From Prevotella sp. (GTDB taxonomy: Bacteria; Bacteroidota; Bacteroidia; Bacteroidales; Bacteroidaceae), in the NCBI GenBank assembly GCA_017412705.1, contig JAFPWS010000018.1:1-64000 (forward strand): a stretch of 64,000 bases of DNA, read 5' to 3'. The position numbers were made by a program, and so were the translations under genes. The notes under the pieces are model-generated. The model did no database searches and was not told the origin of the DNA. It saw only the letters and a program-made list of their open reading frames with translations. This document shows positions 51,343 to 60,189 of the stretch, in pieces. Every line of letters begins with the position of its first letter. Position 1 is the first letter of the stretch.

Positions 51343-52335
51343 ATGGAACAATCAATCATCCCTCCCATTAGCAAGGAAATCCTCAAGAGTGAGTTGACAC
51401 CTGACAAGCAGTTGCGAATGACCAACAAGAGCAACAACAAGGTTTACGTCATTACGGCGCATAACGCCCCCAACGTGATGCTTGAGATTGGTCGTCTGCG
51501 TGAGATAGCCTTTCGCGAGGCAGGTGGCGGAACAGGCAAGGAAGCCGACATCGACGAGTTCGACACTTGCGAGAACTGCTACAAGCAGCTCATCGTCTGG
51601 AATCCTGACGAGGAGGAGATTATTGGTGGATACCGCTATCTGTTAGGCACCGACTGGCAGTACGACGCCAGCGGACAGCCCATCCTGGCTACCAGTCACA
51701 TGTTCAGGTTCTCGGAGAAGTTTATCCGCGACTATGCTCCCTGGACCGTTGAATTGGGACGTTCCTTCGTGTCGTTGCCTTATCAGTCGTCGCGCATGGG
51801 TGCCAAGAGCCTCTTCGCCCTCGACAACCTGTGGGACGGCCTGGGTGCACTGACGGTCATACGCCCCAATGTCAAATACTATTTTGGCAAGATGACCATG
51901 TACCCCTCCTACATCCGCAAGGGACGCGACATGATACTCTACTTCCTGAAGAAGCATTTCGACGACAAGGAGAACCTGATAATCCCGATGAAACCGCTGG
52001 AATTGGAGACTGACACCCGCGAGCTGGAGCGTCTTTTCTGTGGCAGCTCGTTCAAGGAGGATTACATCATCCTGAACCGTGAGATACGCAATCTCGGCTA
52101 CAACATCCCTCCCCTGGTCAATGCCTATATGAGCCTCTCGCCTACCATGAAGCTGTTTGGCACGGCCATCAACTATGGCTTTGGCGATGTCGAGGAGACG
52201 GGAATCCTGATAGCCATCGATGAAATCTTTGAAAGCAAGCGCAAGCGCCATATCGACTCGTTCATCAGCGCCCACCGCGATGAGCTGAAGATTACCTCTG
52301 GAGCAAACAAGATATTCTACAAAGACAAAGACTAA
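51343..52335 (+). CDS. glsB: Glycine N-acyltransferase (GlsB-like, OlsB/GNAT family)
   Basis: A 330-residue OlsB-like GNAT acyltransferase. Family features: YVITAHNAPNVMLEIGRLREIAFREAGGGTGKEADIDEFD near the start, IGGYRYLLG, TVELGRSFVSLPYQ and FGKMTMYPSYIRKGRDMILYFLKKHF. It is the probable partner that joins a 3-hydroxy acyl chain to glycine, giving commendamide-type N-acyl glycine. It follows the O-acyltransferase by 28 bases, so the two are cotranscribed. Glycine lipids are abundant in Bacteroidota and modify the envelope and host signalling; that part is family knowledge. Confidence 0.83.
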   Translation: MEQSIIPPISKEILKSELTPDKQLRMTNKSNNKVYVITAHNAPNVMLEIGRLREIAFREAGGGTGKEADIDEFDTCENCYKQLIVWNPDEEEIIGGYRYLLGTDWQYDASGQPILATSHMFRFSEKFIRDYAPWTVELGRSFVSLPYQSSRMGAKSLFALDNLWDGLGALTVIRPNVKYYFGKMTMYPSYIRKGRDMILYFLKKHFDDKENLIIPMKPLELETDTRELERLFCGSSFKEDYIILNREIRNLGYNIPPLVNAYMSLSPTMKLFGTAINYGFGDVEETGILIAIDEIFESKRKRHIDSFISAHRDELKITSGANKIFYKDKD

Positions 52336-52350
52336 AACCCTACGCTCTCC

Positions 52351-54570
52351 ATGCGAAAACTTTTGTTGTTAGGGATGCTGATGCCCTTATGGGCTTATTC
52401 CCAGCGTCTTGACAGCCTCCATCTGATGGTCGATGCAGAGGCTGTTGCCGACACCCCTTATACCTACCGGACCTTCCAGGAGGCCAGTACCCATTTCACC
52501 GACGGCGTGACGGTCTACATCCGCCCGGGCGTCTACTGGATTGACGACCCCGACGACACGACCGTCAAGGTCGGCAAGGACGGGCGCGAGCCTTTCGGGC
52601 TGGTCGTCCGCTGCCCCCACCTGCGTCTGTTGGGCTTGGGCGAAGACCCTCGGGATGTCGTGCTGGCGTCACAGCGCGGACAGACGCAGGGCGCCGTGGG
52701 CAACTTCACCATGTTCGACTTCTGGGTGACGGCGCTGCAGGTGGAGAACCTCACCATGGGCAACTACTGTAACGTAGACCTGGTGTACCCTAAAAATCCC
52801 CGGTTAAACCGGCCAAAACGCAACGAGGCCATCACGCAGGCCCATGTCGGCTATGTGCATGGCGACACCCTCATAGCCCGCAAGGTGCGCTTCGTCAGCC
52901 GTCTGAACCTCAACCCGCTGAATGGCGCCCGCCACTCCTATTACGAGGACTGCCACTTCGAGTGTACGGACGATGCACTGAACGGCACGGCGGTCTACCG
53001 CCATTGCGACTTCGACTTCTACGGGCAGAAGCCCTTTTGGAGCACCTATGGTGCCGGAGCCTTGTTCATCGACTGTGACTTCTACGCCAAGGGCGACAAC
53101 CGCGAGCTGTACTTTGCCAAGCAGGGCGGACCGGTCACCGTCGTTGACTGCCGCTACCACGCACCCTCTGACAGCGTCTATATAGGATGGACAGCCTATC
53201 CGCAGCCCTGGCTGCGCTGCTATCAGCGTGGCTTCACGCTCAACGGGCGGCCTTACGTCATCGGCAGCCGCCAGCCCCAGAACACCCTGCAGCCCGCCAT
53301 CCTGGGCGCCTCGCTGCAACAGCCTCCCTTTTTGGACATCAGCCGACACGAGGCTACACTCCTGACGGGCAGCGATACCCTGCTGCTGACAGCCTCTGAC
53401 GCCTGCCACTGGCGGGTGGAGAAGGGTTTCGAACCCTATGTCAGCCTCCGTGGTGGGAAGGGTGGCGAGGTGACCGTCATTCCAGCCAACAATACCGATG
53501 AAACCGTCGATTTCTGCATCATAGCCGCGACGGCGGATGGCCGTGAGGCTGCCTGTCATGTCGTCGTCAAACCTTCCCTGCTGCCCCCTCCTTCCTGGCT
53601 GCAGAAACCCCGGCTCGTCCGACAGGGCGACCAGCTGCTCCTGAGCTATGAGCTGGACCTGAAGGGTCGTCGCGACGAGTCGCAGGTGACATGGTACCGC
53701 AATGGCATTCCCGTATCCACCACGCACGGTGGTGCTCCGGAGCGTACCTACCGGCTGACGGAGGCCGACGAGGACCGGCAGCTGAGTGCCGTCATCCAGC
53801 GCAAGCACCAGCGTAGCGACTATGGCGAACCCGTCAGTGCGGCCATCACGGTGGACACCCGTCTCGCACCCCTCGTATCGCTGTCTACCGATTTCCATGA
53901 TTTCTGTTGCGACTGGCAGCCGCAACTGCTGCCCGGCTATTGGACGGTGGACGGCTACAAGCCTGCTGACACGGCGGAATATCCCTGGACCTTCGACCCT
54001 CAGAAGCCTATGTGGGAATACGGCGAGGGCTTCAACGGTGCCGTTGGAATGGGACTTTTACAGGCTCAGCGCGGTGCACGCCTGATGTTTACGCCCTTGC
54101 AGAAAAGCTATGGCGACATGCATCTGGTGCTCCAGGTGGACCCCACGAAGACGGCCGGTCAGGGCTTCGGCTCGGCGACAGGACAGTATATGGATGTCTG
54201 CATCAAGTTCGACACCGAGAGTCTGACGGGCTATGGTCTCCGCATCATCCGCACCACCAAGCACGCCAAGGCCGTCGACTTCCTTCTGGTACGTTACAAC
54301 CACGGCACGGTGACGCCCATCAGCGAGCCGGTATCGTCCACATGCTACCGCACGAACTGCACCATTTCCATCGATTTCATCGGGAACGTGCTCACGGCTC
54401 ATGTCGAGACCGCCACACCTCAGCCTGCCGACTCAACGCTGCCTAAGGTCGTCGACCTGCAGGCTGACGTGACTCCTAACCCCTATGGTGGCATCCACAT
54501 CCAGCATACTGGCTCCTCAGGCGGCGAAAGCACCACCATGCTCCACCGCCTCACCGTCCGTTGGGAATAA
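52351..54570 (+). CDS. Secreted pectinesterase-like beta-helix protein, multidomain
   Basis: A 739-residue secreted protein. Signal peptide MRKLLLLGMLMPLWAYSQ. The first half (about 35-320) resembles right-handed beta-helix pectinesterase-like proteins: TYRTFQEASTHFTDGVTVYIRPGVYW, LRLLGLGEDPRDVVLAS, VENLTMGNYC and YYEDCHFECTDDALNGTAVYRHCDFDFYG. I cannot see a full pectinesterase catalytic triad, so activity is uncertain. An Ig-like segment (about 400-500) and a C-terminal beta-sandwich, possibly lectin-like (about 545-739), follow. It begins 15 bases after glsB but is unrelated in function; it may be in the same transcript. Confidence 0.65.
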   Translation: MRKLLLLGMLMPLWAYSQRLDSLHLMVDAEAVADTPYTYRTFQEASTHFTDGVTVYIRPGVYWIDDPDDTTVKVGKDGREPFGLVVRCPHLRLLGLGEDPRDVVLASQRGQTQGAVGNFTMFDFWVTALQVENLTMGNYCNVDLVYPKNPRLNRPKRNEAITQAHVGYVHGDTLIARKVRFVSRLNLNPLNGARHSYYEDCHFECTDDALNGTAVYRHCDFDFYGQKPFWSTYGAGALFIDCDFYAKGDNRELYFAKQGGPVTVVDCRYHAPSDSVYIGWTAYPQPWLRCYQRGFTLNGRPYVIGSRQPQNTLQPAILGASLQQPPFLDISRHEATLLTGSDTLLLTASDACHWRVEKGFEPYVSLRGGKGGEVTVIPANNTDETVDFCIIAATADGREAACHVVVKPSLLPPPSWLQKPRLVRQGDQLLLSYELDLKGRRDESQVTWYRNGIPVSTTHGGAPERTYRLTEADEDRQLSAVIQRKHQRSDYGEPVSAAITVDTRLAPLVSLSTDFHDFCCDWQPQLLPGYWTVDGYKPADTAEYPWTFDPQKPMWEYGEGFNGAVGMGLLQAQRGARLMFTPLQKSYGDMHLVLQVDPTKTAGQGFGSATGQYMDVCIKFDTESLTGYGLRIIRTTKHAKAVDFLLVRYNHGTVTPISEPVSSTCYRTNCTISIDFIGNVLTAHVETATPQPADSTLPKVVDLQADVTPNPYGGIHIQHTGSSGGESTTMLHRLTVRWE

Positions 54571-54587
54571 CGGAGAAGAAAGTGTGT

Positions 54588-56414
54588 TTACAACCTGATC
54601 TTGATGGTTTTCCGTCCGACTTTGACAATGTAGACCTGTCCGGAAGTGAGCGGAATCCGCTGTCTGGTGTTCGTTGCCGCCATAGAGCGAATCAGTCTGC
54701 CGTCAAGGCTATAGACTGAGACGGCCTGTCCCGCAGAAAGATGGTCTACCACGAGTCCGTCGTCATCTCCCAGAACGACCACCTGTCTGTCGGCAAGCGT
54801 CTGTACGCCAGTCCCTATCTGTTCGTAGGCTATGCGTATGGTGCTCTTTTCGCGCAGCAACGGCGTGTCGATATAGGTGCCATGCTGTATCTGTTCGGTA
54901 ATGTCCTTGCCGTTGAAGGTCAGGCTGTTCACCCGCCATCCCTCGTCAGGCAGCACCTGATAGCGCAGACTGTGGTTTTTGGCCACCGACAGCGTGACGA
55001 CACCCAGTTCCGTTTGAAGGATGTCGACATCCACCAGTGCATCGGTAAAGCGCACATACAACTCACCATTCTCAGGCATGGCTCCGATGGTAAAGCGGTT
55101 GTCTGCAACCTGCCGCGTATAGTCATGGTATCCGTGATAGGGGTAGCGCACCTCGATAAGGTCTGGGGCATGGTCTTCGTCGGGCACGAGGGAAAACGTA
55201 GCCTCCTCACCATAAGGTACCAGCACACAGCCGCCTTCCGGTCCGACGGTCCACTGTCCGTACGCCACGGCACCGCCCTCGCCGACGTTGAGCAGCATGT
55301 TGCGATAACAAGTGCCCATGTCCCGTTCGGTCACATGCTTGAAGTTCTTCCAAAAGGCCGCCGTGGCATAGATATTCTTACACCCCGTCGGAACCTCGAG
55401 CTGAGCCTGTTCAAACATATCGAGCACCTCCTGGGTGAATGCGCTGCTGTTGTATGTTGGCGGCTGCTGGCAACGCACGACGAGATGTCTGAGTGCGGTA
55501 CACCCGTCAAACGTGCTGCCTGCGATGCTCGTGACACCTTCGCCGATGGTCAGCCGCTCCAGGGCAGTGCAGTTCTGAAACAGCTCCATCTGCATGGCAG
55601 GCATGGCGGCAGGCAGTTCCATCTCTTTCAGACTGGTACACCCCGCAAACACTGACTGTCCTATCTCGCGGACCGACTGCGGAATCGTCATCTCCTTCAG
55701 CGCCGTGCAGTTTCTGAACACCCCGCTCTCTATGACCTGCAGTCCCTCGGTCAGCACCACCGACTCCAGGCTGCTACAGCCTGCAAAGCCGTTCAGGCTC
55801 TTGACGGCTCCCTTGAAGACCACCTCCTTCAGCTTGCTACACCACACAAAGGCATCGTACCATATCTTGTCCAGCGGTCCGTTGAAGACTACGCGCTCCA
55901 GGCTCTTGCACTGTCTGAAAGCCTCCGTCCCGACTTCCCGCAGCGTCGCAGGAAACACCAGTTCTGTCATGTCACATCCGGAGAAGGCCGAGTTGCCGAC
56001 TTTGGTAAACGCCTCGGGCATGACTATCTTGCTCAGTTTCGTGCAACCCGCAAAGCACCCTGCAGGTATCTCCTCCAGTGCAGCAGGCAGATTCACATAG
56101 GTCAGCTTCCGACTGTTCTGAAATGCCCAACCCTCAATAGTCGTTATGGAGGAAGGCAGTATGATGCTGTCTGCCGCCAGGCTTTCAAACGCCCTTTGTC
56201 CTATGGTCGTTACGGTCAGCTCGCGGTGCTGTAGCATGACGGTCTGTGGAACCACCAGTTTCACCGTGTCTTTGTCCAGTGCCAGGCTGACCTTCGTCAG
56301 CTTGACGGCTGTCGGTGAGATGACGTCGTATTCGTAGATACCTTCTTTCACGTCTGCCCCTTGGGCACAAAGTGTTGTCAGCAGCAGAGCTGCCAGTATG
56401 ATGTTCGTCTTCAT
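54588..56414 (-). CDS. BspA-like leucine-rich-repeat surface protein (second of a pair)
   Basis: A 608-residue secreted protein; signal peptide MKTNIILAALLLTTLCAQG. About twelve LRR_5-type repeats (TpLRR/BspA style) cover roughly 60-345, with repeated IGxxAFxGCxSLxxxxxP-like patterns such as FAGCTKLSKIVMP and VFAGCTSLKEMELP. A beta-rich section follows (about 370-540), and the tail VYSLDGRLIRSMA...VYIVKVGRKTIKIRL resembles the short C-terminal sorting tail of Prevotella secreted proteins. BspA proteins bind host matrix proteins or other bacteria; ligand unknown here. It follows the other LRR gene by four bases. Confidence 0.88.
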   Translation of the reverse strand: MKTNIILAALLLTTLCAQGADVKEGIYEYDVISPTAVKLTKVSLALDKDTVKLVVPQTVMLQHRELTVTTIGQRAFESLAADSIILPSSITTIEGWAFQNSRKLTYVNLPAALEEIPAGCFAGCTKLSKIVMPEAFTKVGNSAFSGCDMTELVFPATLREVGTEAFRQCKSLERVVFNGPLDKIWYDAFVWCSKLKEVVFKGAVKSLNGFAGCSSLESVVLTEGLQVIESGVFRNCTALKEMTIPQSVREIGQSVFAGCTSLKEMELPAAMPAMQMELFQNCTALERLTIGEGVTSIAGSTFDGCTALRHLVVRCQQPPTYNSSAFTQEVLDMFEQAQLEVPTGCKNIYATAAFWKNFKHVTERDMGTCYRNMLLNVGEGGAVAYGQWTVGPEGGCVLVPYGEEATFSLVPDEDHAPDLIEVRYPYHGYHDYTRQVADNRFTIGAMPENGELYVRFTDALVDVDILQTELGVVTLSVAKNHSLRYQVLPDEGWRVNSLTFNGKDITEQIQHGTYIDTPLLREKSTIRIAYEQIGTGVQTLADRQVVVLGDDDGLVVDHLSAGQAVSVYSLDGRLIRSMAATNTRQRIPLTSGQVYIVKVGRKTIKIRL

Positions 56415-56418
56415 CCTC

Positions 56419-58092
56419 TTACTGCTTTTGATACTTTATGGTTAGCGTATGGTCATCGGCTGTAGTGGCGCTGAACTGCATCTGGCCCGTCCTGCCGTCG
56501 TGCTCACGCGGCTCAGCAGTCTTCCAGAAGCTTGAGTAGTCCTCTATCTTTTCTATCTGGCTACCGTCTGCCGCAGTTACCTTGACATCCATCCGGGTCT
56601 TGGAAGCAGGGATGACATAGATGCTGCCTCCAGAGCCCTGGGATATCGTGACGGCATAGCTGCGCCATGGAATGTCGACCACGATGTCCAAGTCTTCGCT
56701 GACGGCATCCAGCGTAAGCTCATACTGCTTGTCGTCAACCTCCATCAGTGGCAGTCTCTCCTCACCGTTCACACGGACAGAGGCCACATAGCGCGTAGCG
56801 CCATGCACCGTACTTCCTTCGTCCAACAGCACCGTCAGCTTCAGCGGCTGGCCCTTCTCTATCTCCACCCATGTCGGCTGTAGCAAGGCATTCACCACTT
56901 CATCATTCAGCTTGACGGTGCTGATGCCCGTTGCCATGATCTTCAGCTCGCAGTACTCCTTGCCTGAGACGTTGTCCTCCACCATGTACTCAAAGTTCTG
57001 CCAGACGGCCTGTGCACGATAGTATGCCCTGCATCCCTCGGGCACGTGAAGGGTAGCGAAAAACTGCACCGGCTTCGAAAAAGCATCCGAGCTGACGCCG
57101 TTAGGCCATTCGATAGGCATCTTCGGATTCTTCAGCACAACCTCACCCAGATGCGGGCAGTTGAAGGCCGCCGACTCTATCGACTGAATACCCTCGGGCA
57201 GTGTGATGCTCTCTATGCCGCAGCCCGTAAAGGCCCTGAACTTGACCGACTTCACGGCCGATGGCATGCGGAAAGTCTTCAGGCTGACACAGTCAGAGAA
57301 GCAGTTGTCAGGAATTGACTCCACGCCGTCGCCGAAGGTCACCTCTTGCAAGGCCGTACAACCCTGGAATGCCCCCATGCCAATCTTTGTCATCGTGGCG
57401 GGAAAGTCCAGCCGTTTCAGCGAGGTGCAGTTTGCGAAACAGTTCATCCCCACCTGCTCCAGCTGCTGGGGAATATGGATATCCTTCAGCGACGAGCACT
57501 CATAGAAACAATAGTCATCCCACACCTTCACCTGGTCACCCATCGTGACGTGCTCCAGCGAGAAACAGTGGTAGAAGGCAGATGCACCGACGACGGTCAC
57601 CCCCGCAGGGATGTCTATCGACGTCAGTGCCTGACAGTCGGCGAAAGCAGCCAAGTCAACCTGCGTCAGCGTGGACGGCAGCTGAATATCGGTCAACTGC
57701 CGACAGCCGTAGAACGTGTTGTCGGGCAGTGTCGTCATGCCTTCGGGCAGCGACACACGCTTCAGCTGCCGGCAACCGAAAAAGACGCCAACGCCAAAAT
57801 CCACCACCCTGTCAAGGGTGAATGAAGCGATTTTGGTATACATGAACGCGTTGTTGCCTATACCAGTCACCTGTAGCTGCTTGCCTTCATCCTCCACATA
57901 TCGTGGTATCACGATGTCACCCTCCAGCGTCCACTGATGGTTCTGCTGGACAGCCACCTCTGCCGTCGTCTCCGACAGCTGTCGATACCAGAGTCCCTGA
58001 TATTCAAACTCCTGTGCCCTGCCCGTCGTTGCCAGTAGCACCACGAGCAGCAGCCAAGTCATTCGCCTGTTAATAGCTATCATTGATGTCAT
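56419..58092 (-). CDS. BspA-like leucine-rich-repeat surface protein (first of a pair)
   Basis: A 557-residue secreted protein with LRR_5 repeats (about 65-330), for example FADCQALTSIDIPAG and FANCTSLKRLDFPAT, and a beta-rich C-terminal half. Unlike its partner, it lacks the sorting-like tail. The N-terminus has three close ATG codons; the second (58083) has the best-spaced AGGA upstream and still gives signal peptide RRMTWLLLVVLLATTGRAQ. The promoter box is at 58110-58117. It heads a two-gene operon with a paralogue of about the same repeat number. Confidence 0.88.
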   Translation of the reverse strand: MTSMIAINRRMTWLLLVVLLATTGRAQEFEYQGLWYRQLSETTAEVAVQQNHQWTLEGDIVIPRYVEDEGKQLQVTGIGNNAFMYTKIASFTLDRVVDFGVGVFFGCRQLKRVSLPEGMTTLPDNTFYGCRQLTDIQLPSTLTQVDLAAFADCQALTSIDIPAGVTVVGASAFYHCFSLEHVTMGDQVKVWDDYCFYECSSLKDIHIPQQLEQVGMNCFANCTSLKRLDFPATMTKIGMGAFQGCTALQEVTFGDGVESIPDNCFSDCVSLKTFRMPSAVKSVKFRAFTGCGIESITLPEGIQSIESAAFNCPHLGEVVLKNPKMPIEWPNGVSSDAFSKPVQFFATLHVPEGCRAYYRAQAVWQNFEYMVEDNVSGKEYCELKIMATGISTVKLNDEVVNALLQPTWVEIEKGQPLKLTVLLDEGSTVHGATRYVASVRVNGEERLPLMEVDDKQYELTLDAVSEDLDIVVDIPWRSYAVTISQGSGGSIYVIPASKTRMDVKVTAADGSQIEKIEDYSSFWKTAEPREHDGRTGQMQFSATTADDHTLTIKYQKQ

Positions 58093-58109
58093 CCTTTTTG
58101 TTTCGCGTG

Positions 58110-58117
58110 CAAAAGTA
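58110..58117 (-). promoter_or_regulatory. -7 box of the BspA-like pair
   Basis: TACTTTTG on the minus strand, 17 bases before the first ATG at 58092. Confidence 0.55.
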
Positions 58118-58160
58118 GTGATATTTCTTCACCTGTCCAAATTTTTGTGCTATAATGTTA

Positions 58161-58170
58161 GGTGTTACAA
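58161..58170 (+). promoter_or_regulatory. GGTGTTACAA motif upstream of the TPR gene
   Basis: The same ten bases occur at 59816-59825 and, inverted, at 59911-59920. Here it ends 45 bases before the -7 box of the TPR gene, a distance suited to an activator or repressor site. This is inference from repetition and position. Confidence 0.4.
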
Positions 58171-58192
58171 ATGAAAATAAATATTAATTTAT

Positions 58193-58223
58193 TTTGCACT
58201 TTACTCGGTTTGCACTACCTTTG
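58193..58223 (+). promoter_or_regulatory. Promoter of the TPR lipoprotein gene
   Basis: TTTG at 58193-58196 and TACCTTTG at 58216-58223 with a 19-base spacing, an ideal Bacteroidota promoter, 14 bases before the ATG at 58238. Confidence 0.75.
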
Positions 58224-58237
58224 TAGGTAAAAGCATT

Positions 58238-59800
58238 ATGCAAAGACAGGTTGTATATCTTCTGATGATTCTGGTACTGGCGGCAGGCTGCAGCCGGCAG
58301 TCAGTGTATAACCGTGTCTTGTCTGAAGCCGACGCCATGGTGGAGCAGGATGCAGACTCAGCCCATGCTCTGTTGCAGACCATTTCCGATGTCATGGAGC
58401 ATGGCGATGAACCCAGCCAGGCCCATTATCTTCTGTTGACGGCCCAGACAGCCTATAAGCGCTATCAGCCTGTTCCCGCTGACTCACTGCTCAGTTGGAC
58501 TGTTGACTACTACTACCAAGTGTCAGACCGCCCCAGACAATGCCGTGCCCTTTATTACCGTGCCATGCCTCTCTACGAGCAGGGTCAACACGACGAGGCC
58601 CTGCTGTTATTAAAACAGGGTGAAGAACTTGCTACCGGACTTCACGACGTGCTCTATATGTCCAAATACCACGAGAGCCTCTGTATGGTCAACGACCGAG
58701 CCGGTTGTAACGATCTCATGCTGGAATACGCAAAGTTATTCTTGAAGGATGCTATACAGTTGAAGGATTCAATCTTAATAGCTCGTGGTTTCAATCATGT
58801 TTCGACAGCGTATACTTGTCTAGGACAGGACTCTCTGGCAGAAAAATTTATGTTAAAGACGCTGCCATATTTCAGATGTTCAACAAAACAAGAAAAAACC
58901 AGTATACTGACAAACTTAGGATGCACCTATCATACAGCAGGAAACATTGCTCTATCAAAATATTATTTGGAACTATCTCTGAAAGTAACTCCAAGATCAA
59001 ACACTTATGCAGAATTAGGAGATGTCTATGCAGATGAGGGCAATATGGCAGAGGCTGAGAAATGCTGGCAAAAAGCACTTACATCCAATAATCCAATTGT
59101 CGTAGAAAATACATTGACCTCAATATTCAACAGACATAAACAAAACCATGACGATACCAAGGCGCTTGAAGTATTGGAGCGATTGTATAACCTGAAAGAC
59201 TCGCTAAGCAGGGTGTCTGAAAAGGAGAAGATAGCTGAGATACAGCAGAAATATGACAAGCAGGTGGTAGAGAACAAATATTATAAGGCATTAGTGTGGA
59301 TTCTCGGTCTGGCCTTGGTTGGCCTCTTTTTGACCCTCGCCTACTATTTCTACCACCGCCATGTCGTCAGGACGTTTACCAGTCAGCTTTCCATCAAAGA
59401 GGAAGCTATTCTTCAAGCCCAGCAGCAAATAGACCTCTTAAAGAGTTCCGGCGAGGAGCATAGTGAGGAAATTGCAGCATTACAGAGACAGATCACCAGT
59501 TTCCGCCGCCAGACCAATGAGCGCTTGGGAGTAGGCAAAGCGCTGTATGAGAAAATCCTGGCTGGCGACAGCATTCATCCGTTAGACGACGTGCACTGCC
59601 TGATAGAGTATTATTCCATCATCCATTATGAGGTGTATGCTCGTTGGATGGACGAATATAAGGCGCTGACGCCAGGCCAGTTTGTCATACTCATCTTGGA
59701 GGAAATGGGATGTGGCAAGTCAGAGGTGGAGCGGATTATGCACATGTCCCATTCAGCATACCGCACTGCAAAATCGCGTCTCAACGACAGGCGGCGATAG
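58238..59800 (+). CDS. Membrane-spanning TPR protein with C-terminal HTH-like segment (possible regulator)
   Basis: A 520-residue protein. Lipobox-like LAAGC near residue 19 and helical TPR-type repeats (about 30-310) suggest a periplasmic sensor part. One membrane helix, WILGLALVGLFLTLAYYFY (about 353-371), leads to a coiled coil (about 385-430) and a cytoplasmic end with LTPGQFVILILEEMGCGKSEVERI and a Arg/Lys-rich YRTAKSRLNDRRR, which looks like a helix-turn-helix of the LuxR/sigma type. Such TPR-TM-HTH proteins act as one-component regulators in Bacteroidales; DNA binding is inferred. The middle (about 58720-59110) is much more A+T rich than both ends, suggesting mosaic origin. It faces the peptide/MBOAT operon downstream. 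Confidence 0.7.
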   Translation: MQRQVVYLLMILVLAAGCSRQSVYNRVLSEADAMVEQDADSAHALLQTISDVMEHGDEPSQAHYLLLTAQTAYKRYQPVPADSLLSWTVDYYYQVSDRPRQCRALYYRAMPLYEQGQHDEALLLLKQGEELATGLHDVLYMSKYHESLCMVNDRAGCNDLMLEYAKLFLKDAIQLKDSILIARGFNHVSTAYTCLGQDSLAEKFMLKTLPYFRCSTKQEKTSILTNLGCTYHTAGNIALSKYYLELSLKVTPRSNTYAELGDVYADEGNMAEAEKCWQKALTSNNPIVVENTLTSIFNRHKQNHDDTKALEVLERLYNLKDSLSRVSEKEKIAEIQQKYDKQVVENKYYKALVWILGLALVGLFLTLAYYFYHRHVVRTFTSQLSIKEEAILQAQQQIDLLKSSGEEHSEEIAALQRQITSFRRQTNERLGVGKALYEKILAGDSIHPLDDVHCLIEYYSIIHYEVYARWMDEYKALTPGQFVILILEEMGCGKSEVERIMHMSHSAYRTAKSRLNDRRR

Positions 59801-59815
59801 AAAAATCGTCTCCAC

Positions 59816-59920
59816 GGTGTTACAATCTTAGTGTTCTTTAAGGGTTCTGTTTCGAGGGAAACAGTGTCAAAAACATCCATTTCATCGGGAAACAAGCCCT
59901 GAAATCCCCATTGTAACACC
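59816..59920 (+). promoter_or_regulatory. Structured spacer with three nested inverted repeats
   Basis: An outer pair GGTGTTACAAT/ATTGTAACACC (59816-59826, 59910-59920) encloses CTGTTTC/GAAACAG (59847-59864) and ATTTCA/TGAAAT (59879-59905), so RNA could fold as a three-way junction. A T run follows at 59934-59940. It may end the TPR transcript, hold paired operators, or encode a small RNA. Confidence 0.5.
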
Positions 59921-59957
59921 TTCGATGTTTTCATTTTTTTGTTTAGCAGGAAAGTAG

Positions 59958-59965
59958 TACTTTTG
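59958..59965 (+). promoter_or_regulatory. -7 box of the peptide-MBOAT-SGNH operon
   Basis: TACTTTTG lies 34 bases before the ATG at 60000. A TTTG word at 59938 is 16 bases upstream, slightly short for a -33 element. Confidence 0.55.
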
Positions 59966-59999
59966 CCTCCGAGATTTTTAATCCTTAAAAACAAAAAGT

Positions 60000-60161
60000 A
60001 TGAAAAAGAATTTTGCAAAACTGTTTATTGCAGCCATGATGCTCGGAACGGCATCAGTACCCACAGTTGTTTATGGTGGTGTCATCAATATGTCGGGAGG
60101 CATCGATTTGAATATACCTACGGGAGCCAGCGCTAATTTCAGCAGTGGAAGTGTCAATTGA
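60000..60161 (+). CDS. Small secreted peptide (53 residues)
   Basis: A gene below usual length cut-offs. It starts at ATG 60000 after an A-rich leader and encodes MKKNFAKLFIAAMMLGTASV as a signal peptide, with likely cleavage near VVYGG, then a mature part of about 28 residues rich in Gly, Ser, Asn and Thr, ending FSSGSVN. There is no Cys, charge or hydrophobic helix in the mature part except one Asp. I do not recognise the family. It has its own promoter and is 28 bases upstream of an MBOAT gene and then an SGNH gene, so it may be the substrate, a partner or a secreted signal. The Ser/Thr residues could be acylation sites; this is speculation. Confidence 0.7.
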   Translation: MKKNFAKLFIAAMMLGTASVPTVVYGGVINMSGGIDLNIPTGASANFSSGSVN

Positions 60162-60189
60162 GAGAATCTGCCTAAGAGGAGAGTTAAAA

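Noticed and set aside
52804..53925. 373-codon minus-strand frame within the pectinesterase-like gene
   Set aside because: Composition and codon use are those of a complementary-strand shadow; no start signals.
60145..60189. Earlier start for the MBOAT gene
   Set aside because: It would overlap the secreted-peptide gene and add residues absent from the AlgI/DltB family; the ATG at 60190 has a good AGGAGAG upstream.
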